Shown here in pieces: positions 23,382-35,068 of a stretch of 64,000 nucleotides of DNA. Source of the DNA: Siphonodentalium dalli. Lineage: Eukaryota; Mollusca; Scaphopoda; Gadilida; Siphonodentaliidae. The notes below the pieces were generated by a model, which ran no database searches, had not been told where the DNA came from, and saw only the letters and a program-made list of their open reading frames with translations. The DNA lies in NCBI GenBank assembly GCA_032622095.1, contig CP136061.1, positions 13,841,287 through 13,905,286 of the forward strand, written 5' to 3'. The position numbers and the translations under genes were made by a program. How positions within the stretch are numbered: the first letter of the stretch is position 1; each line of letters opens with the position of its first letter.

Positions 23382-23984
23382 CAATGCGGTATGTTGTAAA
23401 TAACGGTGGAATTTCTAACAAAAGTTCATATACATGTACATGCAGTGGGGGTCTACTCGGTGTTGAGTGTTTTGCTTATCGCATACCCTTAACATATATG
23501 TACATGTACTGTTTGTTTACATAAGATGACGTTTACTGACATACAATGTAACACAAAGTACTAACATAACAACATGCTGAAATTAATGTGATACATGTAT
23601 TTATGATTGGTATAAGAAGTAGTTTGTTCATAATATTGAGTCTGTTTATGGTGGTTTTAATGGATGTGACTATTTCAATAGCAATACTCAGTGCCCGATC
23701 TTTAAAAATATCGTTATAGACATATATCATAATAATTTTCTTCAACGTCTGGTGTAACAACCCGTTAATACCTGTAGACCGTGGTATCATAACCGAACGG
23801 TATGTATCGTAACTCCGCCACAGTGACCGTTTCCATACTGCTGGCATTGTCAATTTAATTCATTAAAAGCGACTCATCACATATTCATTATTAGCTCAAC
23901 TAACTTTGAAAATTTGAGCAATTCTTATGGGCTGGCGTTCGTCGCCTGTGTGTGCGCTTGTGTCCGTCAACAATTTCCCAATGC
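23382..23984. other. Host flank beyond the gypsy insertion
   Basis: No gene is visible. The region is repeated in the palindrome 1 right arm (33490-33986 and 35069-35191). Near 23468 GAGTGTTTTGCTTATCGC is an inverted near-match of GCGATAAGCAACACACTTT at about 12208, so the gypsy element may sit inside an older TIR element. The end (23890-23975) has GAGCAATTCTTATGGGCTGGC and CGTCAACAATTT, words common in mollusc dispersed repeats. Confidence 0.45.
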
Positions 23985-24944
23985 CAAAAATGCAGTTGGT
24001 GACCTTGCAGGCAGCCTTGAGCTAGTTGACGCATGGAGACTATTTAACAAACAGGAAAGACGTTACACGTGGAGAAGGAAATCCCCTATTAAAATGGCGA
24101 GGCTAGATTACTTTTTAATTTCTGAGGACCTCCTTAACCTAATGGAAGAAGGAATGGCAATTTTACCTGGGTACAAGTCAGACCATTCTATTATTTCACT
24201 CCAATTAAAACTCAGATGTCTGGTCCGGGTTTCTGGAAATTTAATAATTCTCTTCTGTACTGTAGAGAATATGTTGATTTAGTAAAAGGAATTATAAATG
24301 AAAATAAAATGAGATACTCACACTCCTCTTATGAGCCTGTAAATGAAAGTAAAACAAAATGCTCCATTAGCAAACGTCTATTCCTCGACGCAGTGCTGCT
24401 TGATATCAGAGGCGCCACTATACGCTTTTCAGCAAACCGCAAACGAGAACGAACGAAAATTGAGAAAAATCTAACATCCAAAAAAGCGAACATTATTTCA
24501 GACCTAGAGAAACCATCGCATACATCCGAAGAAAAACAACAAAAAATGAATGACTTAGAAAAAGTAGAAGTTGAAATCGAAAAATTGCGAAGAGAAACAA
24601 TCCGCGGATCCATGGTTAGATCTCGCGCAAAATGGATAGAGGATGGTGAAAAACAAACAAAATACTTTCTTAATCTAGAAAAACTTAATTTTATTTCAAC
24701 AACTCTTACTTGTTTGACCACCGCAAATGGTAGTGCTATCACAAAACAAGCCGATATCATGAAAGAAGCAAGAAATTTTTACCTGAGTTTATACTCTAGT
24801 AGGTCTATGGATGATCGTGACATACATTCTGTCCTTAACGATGGGTCATTTCCCAAACTAAGCACTATGCAAGCAACAAGTATTGAAGGGCCATTAACCC
24901 TACACGAATTAACAGACGCGCTGAGGAAAACCAAAAATAACTAG
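23985..24944 (+). pseudogene. L1/Tx1-like LINE endonuclease end and linker
   Basis: Two frames joined by a small frameshifting deletion near 24210. The first has SLELVDAWRLFN, MARLDYFLISEDLL and SDHSIISLQL, the last motifs of the APE endonuclease including the catalytic D and H of SDH. The second has RAKWIEDGEKQTKYFLNLEK and EARNFYLSLYSSR, the linker leading to RT. The fragment stops just before the RT fingers (ALRKTKNN). Its inverted partner at 32545-33567 lacks the frameshift but has its own 15-base deletion. Confidence 0.9.
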
Positions 24945-24952
24945 AGGGTTAA

Positions 24953-25490
24953 AATTCTGGCCTGCAGAATTTTGATACTTCCATATTAATTCCTCATCCC
25001 CGATAACCATCCATTATTCAATCATCTACCCACCCCTATCCAATCCTTACACATAAACCGCTCCATAACCCTAATATTTCAATAAAGCCAACCTTAATGG
25101 TAGCCAATCCATAATCATAACCATTTCCACAGCCCTATCCACAGCACTTAACTCTAACCCAATAAGATACCCTGACCAAATGCATTGCCCTCCTGCAAAC
25201 CATATCCATAGCCATACATTGGACCGTTACCATAACCCTTTTGATGAGACTAGTCATACATACACACGTACCCAGAACCAATCCTTTGTACAATTGACAC
25301 CGTCACAATTTTGACATTAACAATATCCACAACTCTAACCCAATTTATAAACCATATCATGTCCACAACATTAACATTAAACCTAACCCTGATCTACACA
25401 TATCTATAATCCTATACTTAATGTATTATATGGTTATCAGGGTATAAAACATTAAATATGAGTCGAAGAATTCTGACCGGAAATGATTCT
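24953..25490. mobile_element. Degenerate TIR element with CCCTAA-like interior
   Basis: The left end (TTCTGGCCTGCAGAATTTTG ... GATAACCAT, 24953-25012) and the right end (ATGGTTATCAGGGTATAAAA ... GAATTCTGACCGG, 25433-25485) are imperfect inverted repeats. The interior holds many degenerate words such as ATAACCCTAATA, CTCTAACCCAA and CCTAACCCTGA. The inverted copy is at about 31960-32530. It has no coding capacity. Confidence 0.5.
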
Positions 25491-25776
25491 ATTGATTAAT
25501 ATTTAGCTAACGAACAATAGTGGTTACTGTTACCAGTGACCAGGTCTGTTCTAAAAATAAATCAATAACATGTCCCAATTAAACATCTCATTTCATAATG
25601 AAATATTTGAAATAAATTCAATATTAGCTGATAGAAGTCTTTCCGGACAAGGGTCTTTAATTCATATTTATCATTTTGTACCCACAAAACTATTTCAATC
25701 TTGTTATTTAAAGAGTTAGTCATATTGTTAACCCTTCACATTAAATTTTATAACTGTATACCGTCATCCGGGAGTA

Positions 25777-28700
25777 ATTTTCTACATGCGAGAGAGAGAT
25801 AATTTATTGACAAAGAGCAACTCCAACAAAATATGCACAAATAATAATGATGATAAAGTTAATACAGATTAAAATAAAATACAACAAAATCTATGCTAAC
25901 CCATCTGGGATAACTATCCACCAGATGGGCTGAGTGCTCCTTGCTTACTGCCCACCCCAACTATTCATTAAAATAACACTCTGCTCTGTCTGGAAGCTGC
26001 GTGGACCATGGGTATATTATATAGAATAACTGGGGTCAATTATAAAATATACAATTTGTGTATAGAATCATTTAGAAATGAATTAGAAATCAGAAATCAA
26101 GGGAGCATACGGATGAGTAACCACGCGAGTTTAACCTATATATTTATATCGATTGGTCATATCACGCAAAAACTCTTTATGTATTACTTGTATTTACAAT
26201 CATTAATTAGAAAAGCCGCGGTCATAAAATTAGGTGAATAACTCGCGAGGTCCCATTGGATGAGATCCAGTCAGAAAGTCATACATTAGCTAGAGCAATG
26301 TACGACGGGAAATGTCATTGGTGTAGATGAATAATATGGCACGAGAGCCATGAACATTTATATAATACATGTATATATACATAATTGATGGGGATATTAT
26401 TATGGACATTCCGGGCAATATGGATTTGTACAAGTAACTTCAGTGGGATAGCAACTAATACATTCACTAATGAACTTTCTCCTGAATATCTTCCGAAAGG
26501 GCTCTTCTCGAAGCTTTTTGTTTAAGTCATTCCATATGGCAGGAAATTTAAAAGTTGGAAAGGAGTCAAGCGATTTGATTCGTGATTTGGCGATTTTGAA
26601 CAAACCCTTTTGACGAATGTTCCCTTGATTAATTGCAAAGTAGAATTTAAACGATGCAGCAGTCTATCATTTCTCCAGTCTAACATTAAAAGGGATATTC
26701 CAAGTTTGTAAATGTCATTTAATTTTAATATGTTATTTCTACTGAAGAGGGGGTCAGTGTGTGAATTATATTTTTTATTGTTGAGAATTCTTATTGACTT
26801 TTTTTGAAGTAGGAATAGTTTGTGGGGTTGCCTACTATGACCCCAAATTTCTATGCCGTATAAGAGATAGCTATGTACAAGCGAGTGGTAAAGTGTCTTC
26901 AGAGCATTAAATGGGAGAAATTTTTTTACTTCGTTCAATGCGAAATTTGCATTCGCTACTTTAGAGCAAAGTTTGGAGATGTGCGCATTATAGTTAAGGT
27001 TTTCATCCATTTCAATGCCTAGGAATTTTACACTTTTCTCCCTAAAATCTTCGCCTACTCGCTCAACAGGAATATTATTAATTACAATATTAATTTGTGC
27101 GCTTTTCTGTACCAATTTCGAAGGATCAAATAGAATGTAGCGTGTTTTGTTAGCATTTAAGGAAAGGCGGTTCGCACAACACCATTGGAAGAGCTTTTGT
27201 AGTTCAAGGTTTATTTCACGTTCTAGTTTCAAGATATTGGTATCGGATTTGTACACTGTTGTGTCATCAGCAAATGATAAGGGATTTAAATTTGTTGAGT
27301 TTCGAATATCATTCGCATACAATAAAAAAGGAGAGGACCCAATATGGACCCCTGGGGGACCCCAAGACTAATATCCATAGTAAGAGACCGACAGTCGTGC
27401 ATGGCAATGTATTGCTTCTGGTCAGTCAAGTAGTTCCGGAACCAATCGTTCGATATACCTCTTATACCATAATGATGAAGTTTTTTCAAGAGAATGCTAT
27501 GGTCAATTGTATCAAATGCTTTTGATAGGTCTAGGAAAACTGCCATGGTAAAGTCTTTTGATTTTTTGTTGTTCTCTATACAAATATTTTCGAGTAAATG
27601 GAAGATTGGATGGATTGTTGAATGGTTTTTCCTGAATCCTTATTGATGCTGGTGTATGATATTATGTTTGTCGACAAAGTGAATAAGCCTATTATACATA
27701 GCCTTTTCCAGTAGTTTAGAAAACGAAGGTAGGATACTGATCGGCCTATAGTTGTCCAGAATTTGACGATTTCCAGATTTATGAACTGGTACTACCTTTG
27801 CAATTTTCATTTCCGAAGGAACTATTCCAGTTTCAAAATATCTATTAATTATATGTGATATAGGATTAGCAATTTCGGGAGTAATCAACTTAACCAGTGA
27901 AATGGATATATTGTCGTGTCCACAACTCTGTTTGGAATGTAATGCATTTGACAATGTAACTATTTCTGCGGGTGATGTCGAGAACATACAAAAGCTCTTC
28001 ATATACGAACCCTTCAGATATGATTCTGCCGTTTTGCCAGCGATAGGTATATTGGAAGATACACGACTGCCTACATCTTCGAAACATTTATTAAATTCTT
28101 CAGTAATATCATGGACATTAGTTTTATCAACTCCATTAACAGATATTATATTCGGCATGCTTTGCTTTCGTCCCCGTTTAATAACTGTATTTAGAATATC
28201 CCATGTTTTCTTCATATTGCGCCTATTATGTTCCAAAAGCCGCTTATAATAAGTTAATTTACAGTAACGTTTTGCTTTATTGAAAACTTTACAGTATTTT
28301 TTGTATGTTTCTCTATTCAGGCCAATTTGTGTTTTAAGATATTTTTTATACAAACGATGTTTCATACCTGATGAGGCTAAAATACCATTTGTCATCCATT
28401 TATGCTTCTTACCATGCTTCGTTGGTTTGTTGGAAGTTAATGAAAAGGATTTCTGAAATGCAGTCTGGACTATCTCAGAGAATTTATTATATGAATAATT
28501 TGGATCGAGTTCATTGAGTATGGTATCCCGACATTTCATAGCTCTCGCTGTCTCGGATTCTAAAAATCTCTTGTAAAACGATCACACACAGCTGGGTTCC
28601 ATTTCCTTGCATTTCGCAAATCAATTGTTGAAATTCGTCCCAATGAGCATTTAGACTTTGACAATTTAAACTAAATGCAGAAAAGGTTTTGTCATTGTCT

Positions 28701-28890
28701 TGATATTTAGACTGGAACTGAGTTGGAGAATGATAATTACAATGAGTTATTGTTTCCGAAATTACCGTCTCATCTGCACTTATGCTTAGTTGGGTTAATG
28801 TATTTTGCAAATTGAATTCATCGTTATTCTGGATCTCATCCAATGAAATGTTACCTGCCATAATTATTAGGAGCTCCCTCGATTTCACAA
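25777..28890 (-). mobile_element. CR1/Jockey-group LINE, largely complete ORF2
   Basis: A minus-strand non-LTR element occupying the palindrome 1 spacer. The 3' UTR (25777-26399) has the GGGGTGGGCAGTAAG motif and ends near a TCTCTCTC tract at the palindrome junction. ORF2 is at 26400-28861. The ORF1 at 30263-31237 might belong to the same element, but 1.4 kb of other sequence lies between. Confidence 0.8.
26400..28861 (-). pseudogene. LINE ORF2: endonuclease start, RT and C-terminus
   Basis: Reads MAGNISLDEIQ at 28861, then FSLNCQSLNAHWDEF and VLQEIFRI, the first motifs of the APE endonuclease. Near 28520 it jumps to the post-endonuclease linker, so most of the endonuclease is deleted. RT motifs follow: NYRPISILPSFSKLLEKAM, FLDLSKAFDTIDHS, GVPQGSILGPLLF and, after a frameshift near 27320, SFADDTTVY (the active-site ADD). 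The C-terminus ends in NPYCPECP, the short Cys motif of this LINE group. The enzyme would nick the target and reverse-transcribe its own RNA; the deletion and frameshifts make this copy dead. Confidence 0.9.
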
Positions 28891-29571
28891 CAAAAATGAG
28901 TTAAATATTCATCAAAACGTACTTCAGCTAAAGATATGAATAAGAGGTCCACGGTATTCACACAAATAGGCAGCAAACTGGCAGAGCAGGGGTTATATAC
29001 ATGGTGTAGACATAAAACATTGCAAACAAAAAATAAAAAAATAAACTGAGACAAAGAAAACATTTTATGTACGGTCATTATAGTGAAAATGTCGCCAAGC
29101 TGGAGACTATCGACTGGCATGTTTAAATCGCTTTATAAATACTTGGAATAGTCAGGAAAAATCATGTTATTTCTTTAATATTGAATCGTGACATGTCACA
29201 GTATTCCATAATATTTCGAAACACCGAACGGTGAAATCTCGAAACAATTTTCGCGGGGAAAATGAGCCAACCAGCTGTCATTAGCCGTCAACCACCGTGG
29301 GAAAAAATCATTTTAGAACAGCCAATCAAATCGACGGGAAATATCCGCTCAATCATGACATAAAATTATCTGTGTGAGAAAGGTCACGCGACCATTATCT
29401 TAGAACAATTCAGCCAACCATGGGAGGCCGTTAAATCGCGGACAGCCAATCAAATCAACGCGACGTGATCATGCTCATTTATGCATTGTCAACAATAGTA
29501 AAGGCGACCACGTGAATTATCAAATAAAGTGGCATATACAGGCACGACTACATATTACCGATATCTTCATA
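28891..29571. other. Unassigned DNA between ORF2 and tandem monomers
   Basis: No supported gene. The stretch has AGCCAATCAAATCG/ACGCGA words repeated at about 29318-29340 and 29445-29465. It may be 5' UTR of the LINE at 25777-28890, but I cannot show this. Confidence 0.3.
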
Positions 29572-30178
29572 TATATACCAACATACACATATAAAATTGA
29601 GACTGATCAAAGATAGTATGCGTAAATAGCACTTAATAATAAATAGCCAAAGCATATTATTATATAATGTAGATTTCTTCAAGTTGGAAGTTTGGTAAAG
29701 TATTTATATATAAATACAATCAATTTCAATGCCCTATGTAACCATATCACCTGCTGAAATCTGCAGATATATATACCAACATACACATATACATAAAAAA
29801 TTGAGACTGATCAAAGATAAAGCAGTATGTGTAAATAGCACTTAATAAGTAATAGCCAGAGCATAATATTTTATAATGTAGATTTCTTCAAGTTGGAAGT
29901 TTGGTAAAGTATTTATTTATAAACACAGTCAGTTTCAATGCCATATGTATCCATATCACGTGCAGACATCCGCAGATATATACCAAGTTACCAACATACC
30001 CATATACACATGAAATTGAGACTGATCAAAGATTAAGTAGTATGGGAAAATAGCACTTATAATAAGTAATAGCCAAAGCTTATTGTTATATAATGTAGAT
30101 TTCTTCAAGTTGGAAGTTTCGTAAAGTATTTATATATAAAACAGTCAATTTTAATGCCCTATGTATCCATATCACATG
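29572..30178. repeat. Three ~200-bp tandem monomers
   Basis: Three diverged units start near 29572, 29768 and 29976. Each runs through ATATACCAACATAC, AAATTGAGACTGATCAAAGA, AATAGCACTTA, TAATGTAGATTTCTTCAAGT, TGGAAGTTTGGTAAAGTATT and ATGCC(C/A)TATGTA. The array lies about 85 bases downstream of the ORF1 stop. A shorter duplication of CATTTC(A/C)GTCACCCTTGATTT (30183 and 30241) bridges the array and the end of ORF1. Confidence 0.85.
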
Positions 30179-30262
30179 GCCCATTTCAGTCACCCTTGAT
30201 TTCATCTGACATTAATTAATGTATTTATATCACGCGGCTCATTTCCGTCACCCTTGATTTGA

Positions 30263-31237
30263 TCATGAATGAAGGTCCTCGTCATGTTCACCGTCATCAG
30301 CAAGGATTCGGTCCAAGTCACCAGACGTTGTGAATTTCTTCACATCACCACATTTAGGCTTCATAAAAAGTTTGGCTTTAGCCATCCATGCATTTTCAAC
30401 AGAATCCGCCTGATATGCACGATTGAGAAGTTTTTGATTGACTGAGGTAATATCCTCTGTGATGTAAACTTTTCCTGATGTCATGTTATGATCCTTAAAT
30501 GTTTTAAGAGCACGACGTTTTCGGATAATATCCGACACGATGAATCTGTTATTGAATTTGACAATAATTGGACGCACTGACGTACTTTTAGATTTGTTCA
30601 ACCTGTGGGCAATGCAAATATCCCCGGCGTTGATGTTAATACTTAGAGCAGTTTGTTCCAGCCATATAACTTTATCAGCACATATTCTAGCAGTTTCTCC
30701 TTGTTCCTCATTCATACCCATGACCCGAAGACTATCCTTTCGTGAATATTGTTCATTTCTGTTTATGCCATTTGCATTTTCTTCTATTTTGTCATTCACC
30801 AATGTTAACTGCTTCTTAAACAAATCCATTTTTTCAACTTTCTTCGTACATTCATCAAGTTTTTTGTTCACTTCTAACTCTCTTTGGTTCAGCTCAGTTT
30901 CCTTTTTTTCAACTTTGATTTCCTTTTCTTTAATCTGTTTAACTACCTCTTCTTGTTTTTTTTCCATGGAGGATAACCTCTGATCCCATTGTTCAAGTTG
31001 GCTATCAACTAACTTGGTAACAGTTTCCTGTAAGTCTTCCTTTGTTATCATGTTACTCTTTATTTCACTCACTGTATCAATCAACTGCCGTATATATTCC
31101 GGTGCTTGGTTTGTACAGTCATCCTGTGGGTTATCTTTGCCAGTGTCAGTATTCATTTTCTTGTCCGGTTGATCTGAGTCTTCGTTGAATGATTTTTCTG
31201 CCAATTTTTGTTTAAGATCTGTTTTACTTTTCCCCAT
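30263..31237 (-). CDS. LINE ORF1 protein (coiled coil plus RRM-like domain)
   Basis: An intact 324-codon frame starting at an ATG (31237). Residues about 45-150 are a long Lys/Glu-rich coiled coil with heptads (EKKQEEVVKQIKEKEIKVEKKETELNQ is part of it). Then NEQYSRKDSLRVMG opens an RRM-like/L1-ORF1p-type region with DICIAHRLN, RPIIVKFNNR and IRKRRALK, followed by a C-terminal domain with VYITEDITSVNQKLLNRA. Such proteins trimerise through the coil and bind LINE RNA as chaperones. It is the only long undamaged frame in the window. The ORF2 partner is uncertain: the L1/Tx1-like or the CR1/Jockey-like LINE are both possible. Confidence 0.85.
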   Translation of the reverse strand: MGKSKTDLKQKLAEKSFNEDSDQPDKKMNTDTGKDNPQDDCTNQAPEYIRQLIDTVSEIKSNMITKEDLQETVTKLVDSQLEQWDQRLSSMEKKQEEVVKQIKEKEIKVEKKETELNQRELEVNKKLDECTKKVEKMDLFKKQLTLVNDKIEENANGINRNEQYSRKDSLRVMGMNEEQGETARICADKVIWLEQTALSININAGDICIAHRLNKSKSTSVRPIIVKFNNRFIVSDIIRKRRALKTFKDHNMTSGKVYITEDITSVNQKLLNRAYQADSVENAWMAKAKLFMKPKCGDVKKFTTSGDLDRILADDGEHDEDLHS

Positions 31238-32544
31238 GTCAACATCAATAATCCAACTATGAAATAGATTGTTTCCACTCAGTGATAACAGCGCAACAGT
31301 GAACAGTCATATATAATTGCCGGTAAACAACACGAGTCGATGACAAAGTAGATCATGTATTGTCGTTTGATCAACAACACTGAGTGCATGTGTGTCAATG
31401 AATGAATCAATGAGGCGTAAAATGGCCGACCATCGTGCGATTCACACAGAATACATTTTTGCTTCGAACGATGTCAAAATGCATAAAATATTATGCCACA
31501 ATATCAGTTTTTACCAGCCTCCTAGAATCAGCGACTCCTTAAATCACCATGATCCAAAAAGCGTACACAACGAATCCTTCATTTCAGAAATATTTAGTCA
31601 TTAAAGCACCGAGAAATAAAGCATCTTCACATTGTCGTACACCGGAAGTAGTCATGATATACTTAGTATATCATACTCCCGGATGACGGTATACAGTTAT
31701 AAAATTTAATGTGAAGGGTTAACAATATGACTAACACTTTAAATAACAAGATTGAAATAGTTTTGTGGGTACAAAATGATAAATATGAATTAAAGACCCT
31801 TGTCCGGAAAGACTTCTATCAGCTAATATTGAATTTATTTCAAATATTTTATTATGAAATGAGATGTTTAATTGGGACATGTTATTTATTTAGTTTTAGA
31901 ACAGACCTGGTCACTGGTAACAGTTACCACTATTGTTCGTTAGCTAAACAACCACACATTTTAGACCAGTAGATATTCGAAATGAAATCAATATTAATCA
32001 ATAGAATCATTTCTGGTCAGAATTCTTCGACTCATATTTAATATTTTATACCCTGATAACTATATAATACATTAAGTATAGGAGTATAGGTATGTGTAGA
32101 TCAGGGTTAGGTTTAATGTTAATGTTGTGGACATGATATGGTTTATAAATTGGGTTAGAGTTGTGGATATTGTTAATGTCAAAATTGTGACGGTGTCAAT
32201 TGTACAAAGGATTTGGTTTTGGTTACGTGTGTATGTATGACTCATCAAAAGGGTTATGGTAACGGTCCAAGGTATGGCTATGGATATGGTTTGCAGGAGG
32301 GCAATGCATTTGGTCAGGGTATCTTATTGGGTTAGAGTTAAGTGCTGTGGATAGGGCTTTGGAAATGGTTATGATTAAGGATTGGCTACCATTAAGGTTG
32401 GCTTTATTGAAATATTAGGGTTATGGAGCGGTTTATGTGTAAGGATTGGATAGGGGTGGGTAGATGATTGAATAATGGATGGTTATCGGGGATGGGGAAT
32501 TAATATGGAAGTATAAAAATTCTGCAGGCCAGAATTTTAACCTT

Positions 32545-33567
32545 CTAGTTATTTTTGGTTTTCCTCAGCGCGTCTGTTAATTCTTGTAGGGTTAATGGCC
32601 CTTCAATACTTGTTGCTTGCATAGTGCTTAGTTTGGGAAATGACCCATGTATGTCACGATCATCCATAGACCTACTAGAGTATAAACTCAGGTAAAAGTT
32701 TCTTGCTTCTTTCATGATATCGGCTTGTTTTGTGATAGCACTACCATTTGCGGTGGTCAAACAAGTAAGAGTTTTTGAAATATAATTACGTTTTTCTAGA
32801 TTAAGAAAGTATTTTGTTTGTTTTTCACCATCCTCTATCCATTTTGCGCGAGATCTAACCATGGATCCGCGGATTGTTTCTTTTCGCATTTTTTCGATTT
32901 CAACTTCTACTTTTTCTAAGTCATTCATTTTTTGTTGTTTTTCTTCGGATGTATGCGATGGTTTCTCTAGGTCTGAAATAGTGTTCGCTTTTTTGGATGT
33001 TAGATTTTTCTCAATTTTCGTTCGTTCTCGTTTGCGGTTTGCTGAAAAGCGTATAGTGGCGCCTCTGATATCAAGCAGCACTGCGTTGAGGAATAGTCGT
33101 TTGCTAATGGAGCATTTTGTTTTACTTTCATTTACAGGCTCACAAGAGGAGTGTGAGTATCTCATTTTATTTTCATTTATAATTCCTTTTACTAAATCAA
33201 CATATTCTCTACAGTACAGAAGAGAATTATTAAATTTCCAGAAACCCGGACCAGACTTGATATTACTGAGTATTAATTGGAGTGAAATAATAGAATGGTC
33301 TGACTTGTACCCAGGTAAAATTGCCATTCCTTCTTCCATTATGCTAAGGAGGTCCTCAGAAATTAAAAAGTAATCTAGCCTCGCCATTTTAATAGGGGAT
33401 TTCCTTCTACACGTGTAACGTCTTTCCAGTGTGTTAAATAGTCTCCATGCGTCAACTAGCTCAAGGCTGCCTGCAAGGTCACCAACTGCATTTTTGGCAT
33501 TGGGAAATTGTTGACGGACACAAGCGCACACACAGGCGACGAACGCCAGCCCATAAGAATTGCTCAA
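32545..33567 (-). pseudogene. L1/Tx1-like LINE endonuclease end and linker, second copy
   Basis: Inverted partner of 23985-24944, with one continuous 340-codon frame on the minus strand. It keeps MARLDYFLISEDLL, SDHSIISLQL and RAKWIEDGEKQTKYFLNLEK, and has no frameshift between endonuclease end and linker. It lacks five residues after DDRDIH. The first ~25 residues come from flanking sequence and not from the LINE. RT, the endonuclease N-terminus and the 3' end are absent. Confidence 0.9.
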
Positions 33568-33986
33568 CTTTTCAAAGTTAGTTGAGCTAATAATGAATAT
33601 GTGATGAGTCGCTTTTAATGAATTAAATTGACAATGCCAGCAGTATGGAAACGGTCACTGCGGCGGAGTTAAGATACATACCGTTCGGTTATGATACCAC
33701 GGTCTACAGGTATTAATTGGTTGTCAAACCAGACGTTGATAACAATTATTATGATATATGTCTATAACGATATTTTTAAAGATCGGGCGCTGGTTATTGC
33801 TATTGAAATAGTCACATCCATTAAAAACCACCATAAACAGACTCAATATTATGAACAAACCTTGTTCTTATACCAATCATAAATACATGTATGACATTAA
33901 TTTCAGCATGTTGTTATGTTAGTACTTTGTGTTACATTGTATGTCAGTAAACGTCATATTATGTAAACAAACAGTACATGTACATA

Positions 33987-35068
33987 GGATAGGATAGGAT
34001 AGGATATTTTATTTAAATATACACATAGTATTGCATAATACATTTGACAAATATTATGTTGTATATTCGAGGGGTGGCATAGTCAGGCTAGACTGTCTTA
34101 CTGCCACCCCCTTAAAAATGAAAAGATGTTATGATAGGCGGTCATGATTTCTTGTACAATGCACGGCTATATAATTATGTATCACAAAATGTTGTATTAT
34201 ATACATGGAGGGTATACGTCTAGATAAATTGTTTATTGGTTACTCGATGGTTTGTCTCTTTCTTGTCAGTGGGTTGTTCCTTGAAAGTCGAGTAGGAATG
34301 TACTGAGTGAGGTTGAGGATTGCGGTATAGGGGAAGTCACTTATTGAGGAGCTACTACACAGTCGGGACATCTTTGATTGTTGCATTTAATTGTTGCAGC
34401 ATATTTTTTAATGCAATCGGCATGTAAACGTCGTTTAGACGTGTGTCTGGATTGGTATGATGTAAATTCGTTATCTAAGTTGTTCCATATGGTTGGAAAG
34501 GAATGAAATGGTAGTTGTTGGGACCAAGATGTTCTTGGTTTTTTTTAAAATAGTGGGTGCTTTTGTCGGGTGGCTGGTCCTGTTTTCCGTTTGGAAAATA
34601 TGTCGGTAAATGATTCTATTAAACGCATATGATACCAATCATGCATGAAAACAGCCGCTTGTACTTTGTGGATGTCGTAGATTTTGAGTATATTTTCTTT
34701 TTTAAAGAGAGGTTCTGTGTGGCTTCTATATTTCTTATTACATATAACTCGTATTGCGCGTTTTTGAAGCATGAAAATGTTTTGGACCGCAGGGACGTGT
34801 CCCCATATTTGAACAGCGTAGACTAAATGGCTTTGTATTAGAGCATAATATAATGTTTTAAGTGCGCTACCAGGAAAGAAGTGTTTAACTTTATTGATGT
34901 GGTATATGGCATTCACCATTTTTGAACAAACAGAGGACACGTGTTTTTTGAAAGTCAGGTTTTCATCTATATGGATTCCTAGGAATTTTGTGGAGGATTC
35001 GTGCTCAAGATTTCCTATCTTGTTTAGTTCCGTATTATTTAAGTAAACCTTTATAAAGTTCCATTTGT
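33987..35068 (-). mobile_element. CR1/Jockey-group LINE insertion private to one arm
   Basis: A 1,082-base 5'-truncated LINE inserted in the right arm of palindrome 1 and absent at the matching place of the left arm (about 23495). It is flanked by CATA on both sides (33983-33986 and 35069-35072). Its 3' end on the minus strand is a short ATCCT microsatellite (GGATA repeats at 33987-34006), a common 3' tail in this group. The 3' UTR contains the GGTGGCAGTAAG-type motif. Confidence 0.93.
34341..35068 (-). pseudogene. LINE ORF2 C-terminal third
   Basis: Minus-strand frame with FLGIHIDENLTFKKHVSSVC, LKTLYYALIQSHLVYAVQIW, MLQKRAIRVICNKKYRSHT and PLFKKENILKI, the post-RT thumb region of CR1/Jockey-group LINEs. 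One in-frame TAA near 34544 precedes the C-terminus, which ends with a C-x4-C-x2-C motif (CNNQRCPDC). It has few lesions compared with the other LINEs here, which fits a recent insertion. Confidence 0.9.

Larger units (their letters stand above)
21651..25776. repeat. Left arm of palindrome 1
   Basis: About 4,126 bases that recur inverted at 31674-37943. From outside in the arm covers gag, the 5' LTR, host flank and an L1/Tx1-like LINE fragment. Identity ends abruptly at ATAATACGGCC (outer) and CCGGGAGTA (inner). Differences between arms are scattered substitutions and small indels, plus two private insertions in the right arm. Confidence 0.93.

Noticed and set aside
28360..28400. Hammerhead-like CTGATGAGG
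   Set aside because: It lies in LINE coding sequence and lacks the GAAA core and stem pairing.
29572..30178. CRISPR array
   Set aside because: Three 200-base units without short repeats and spacers; an ordinary tandem duplication in a eukaryotic genome.
30540..30983. 147-codon plus-strand frame
   Set aside because: Shadow of the ORF1 coiled-coil coding sequence on the other strand.
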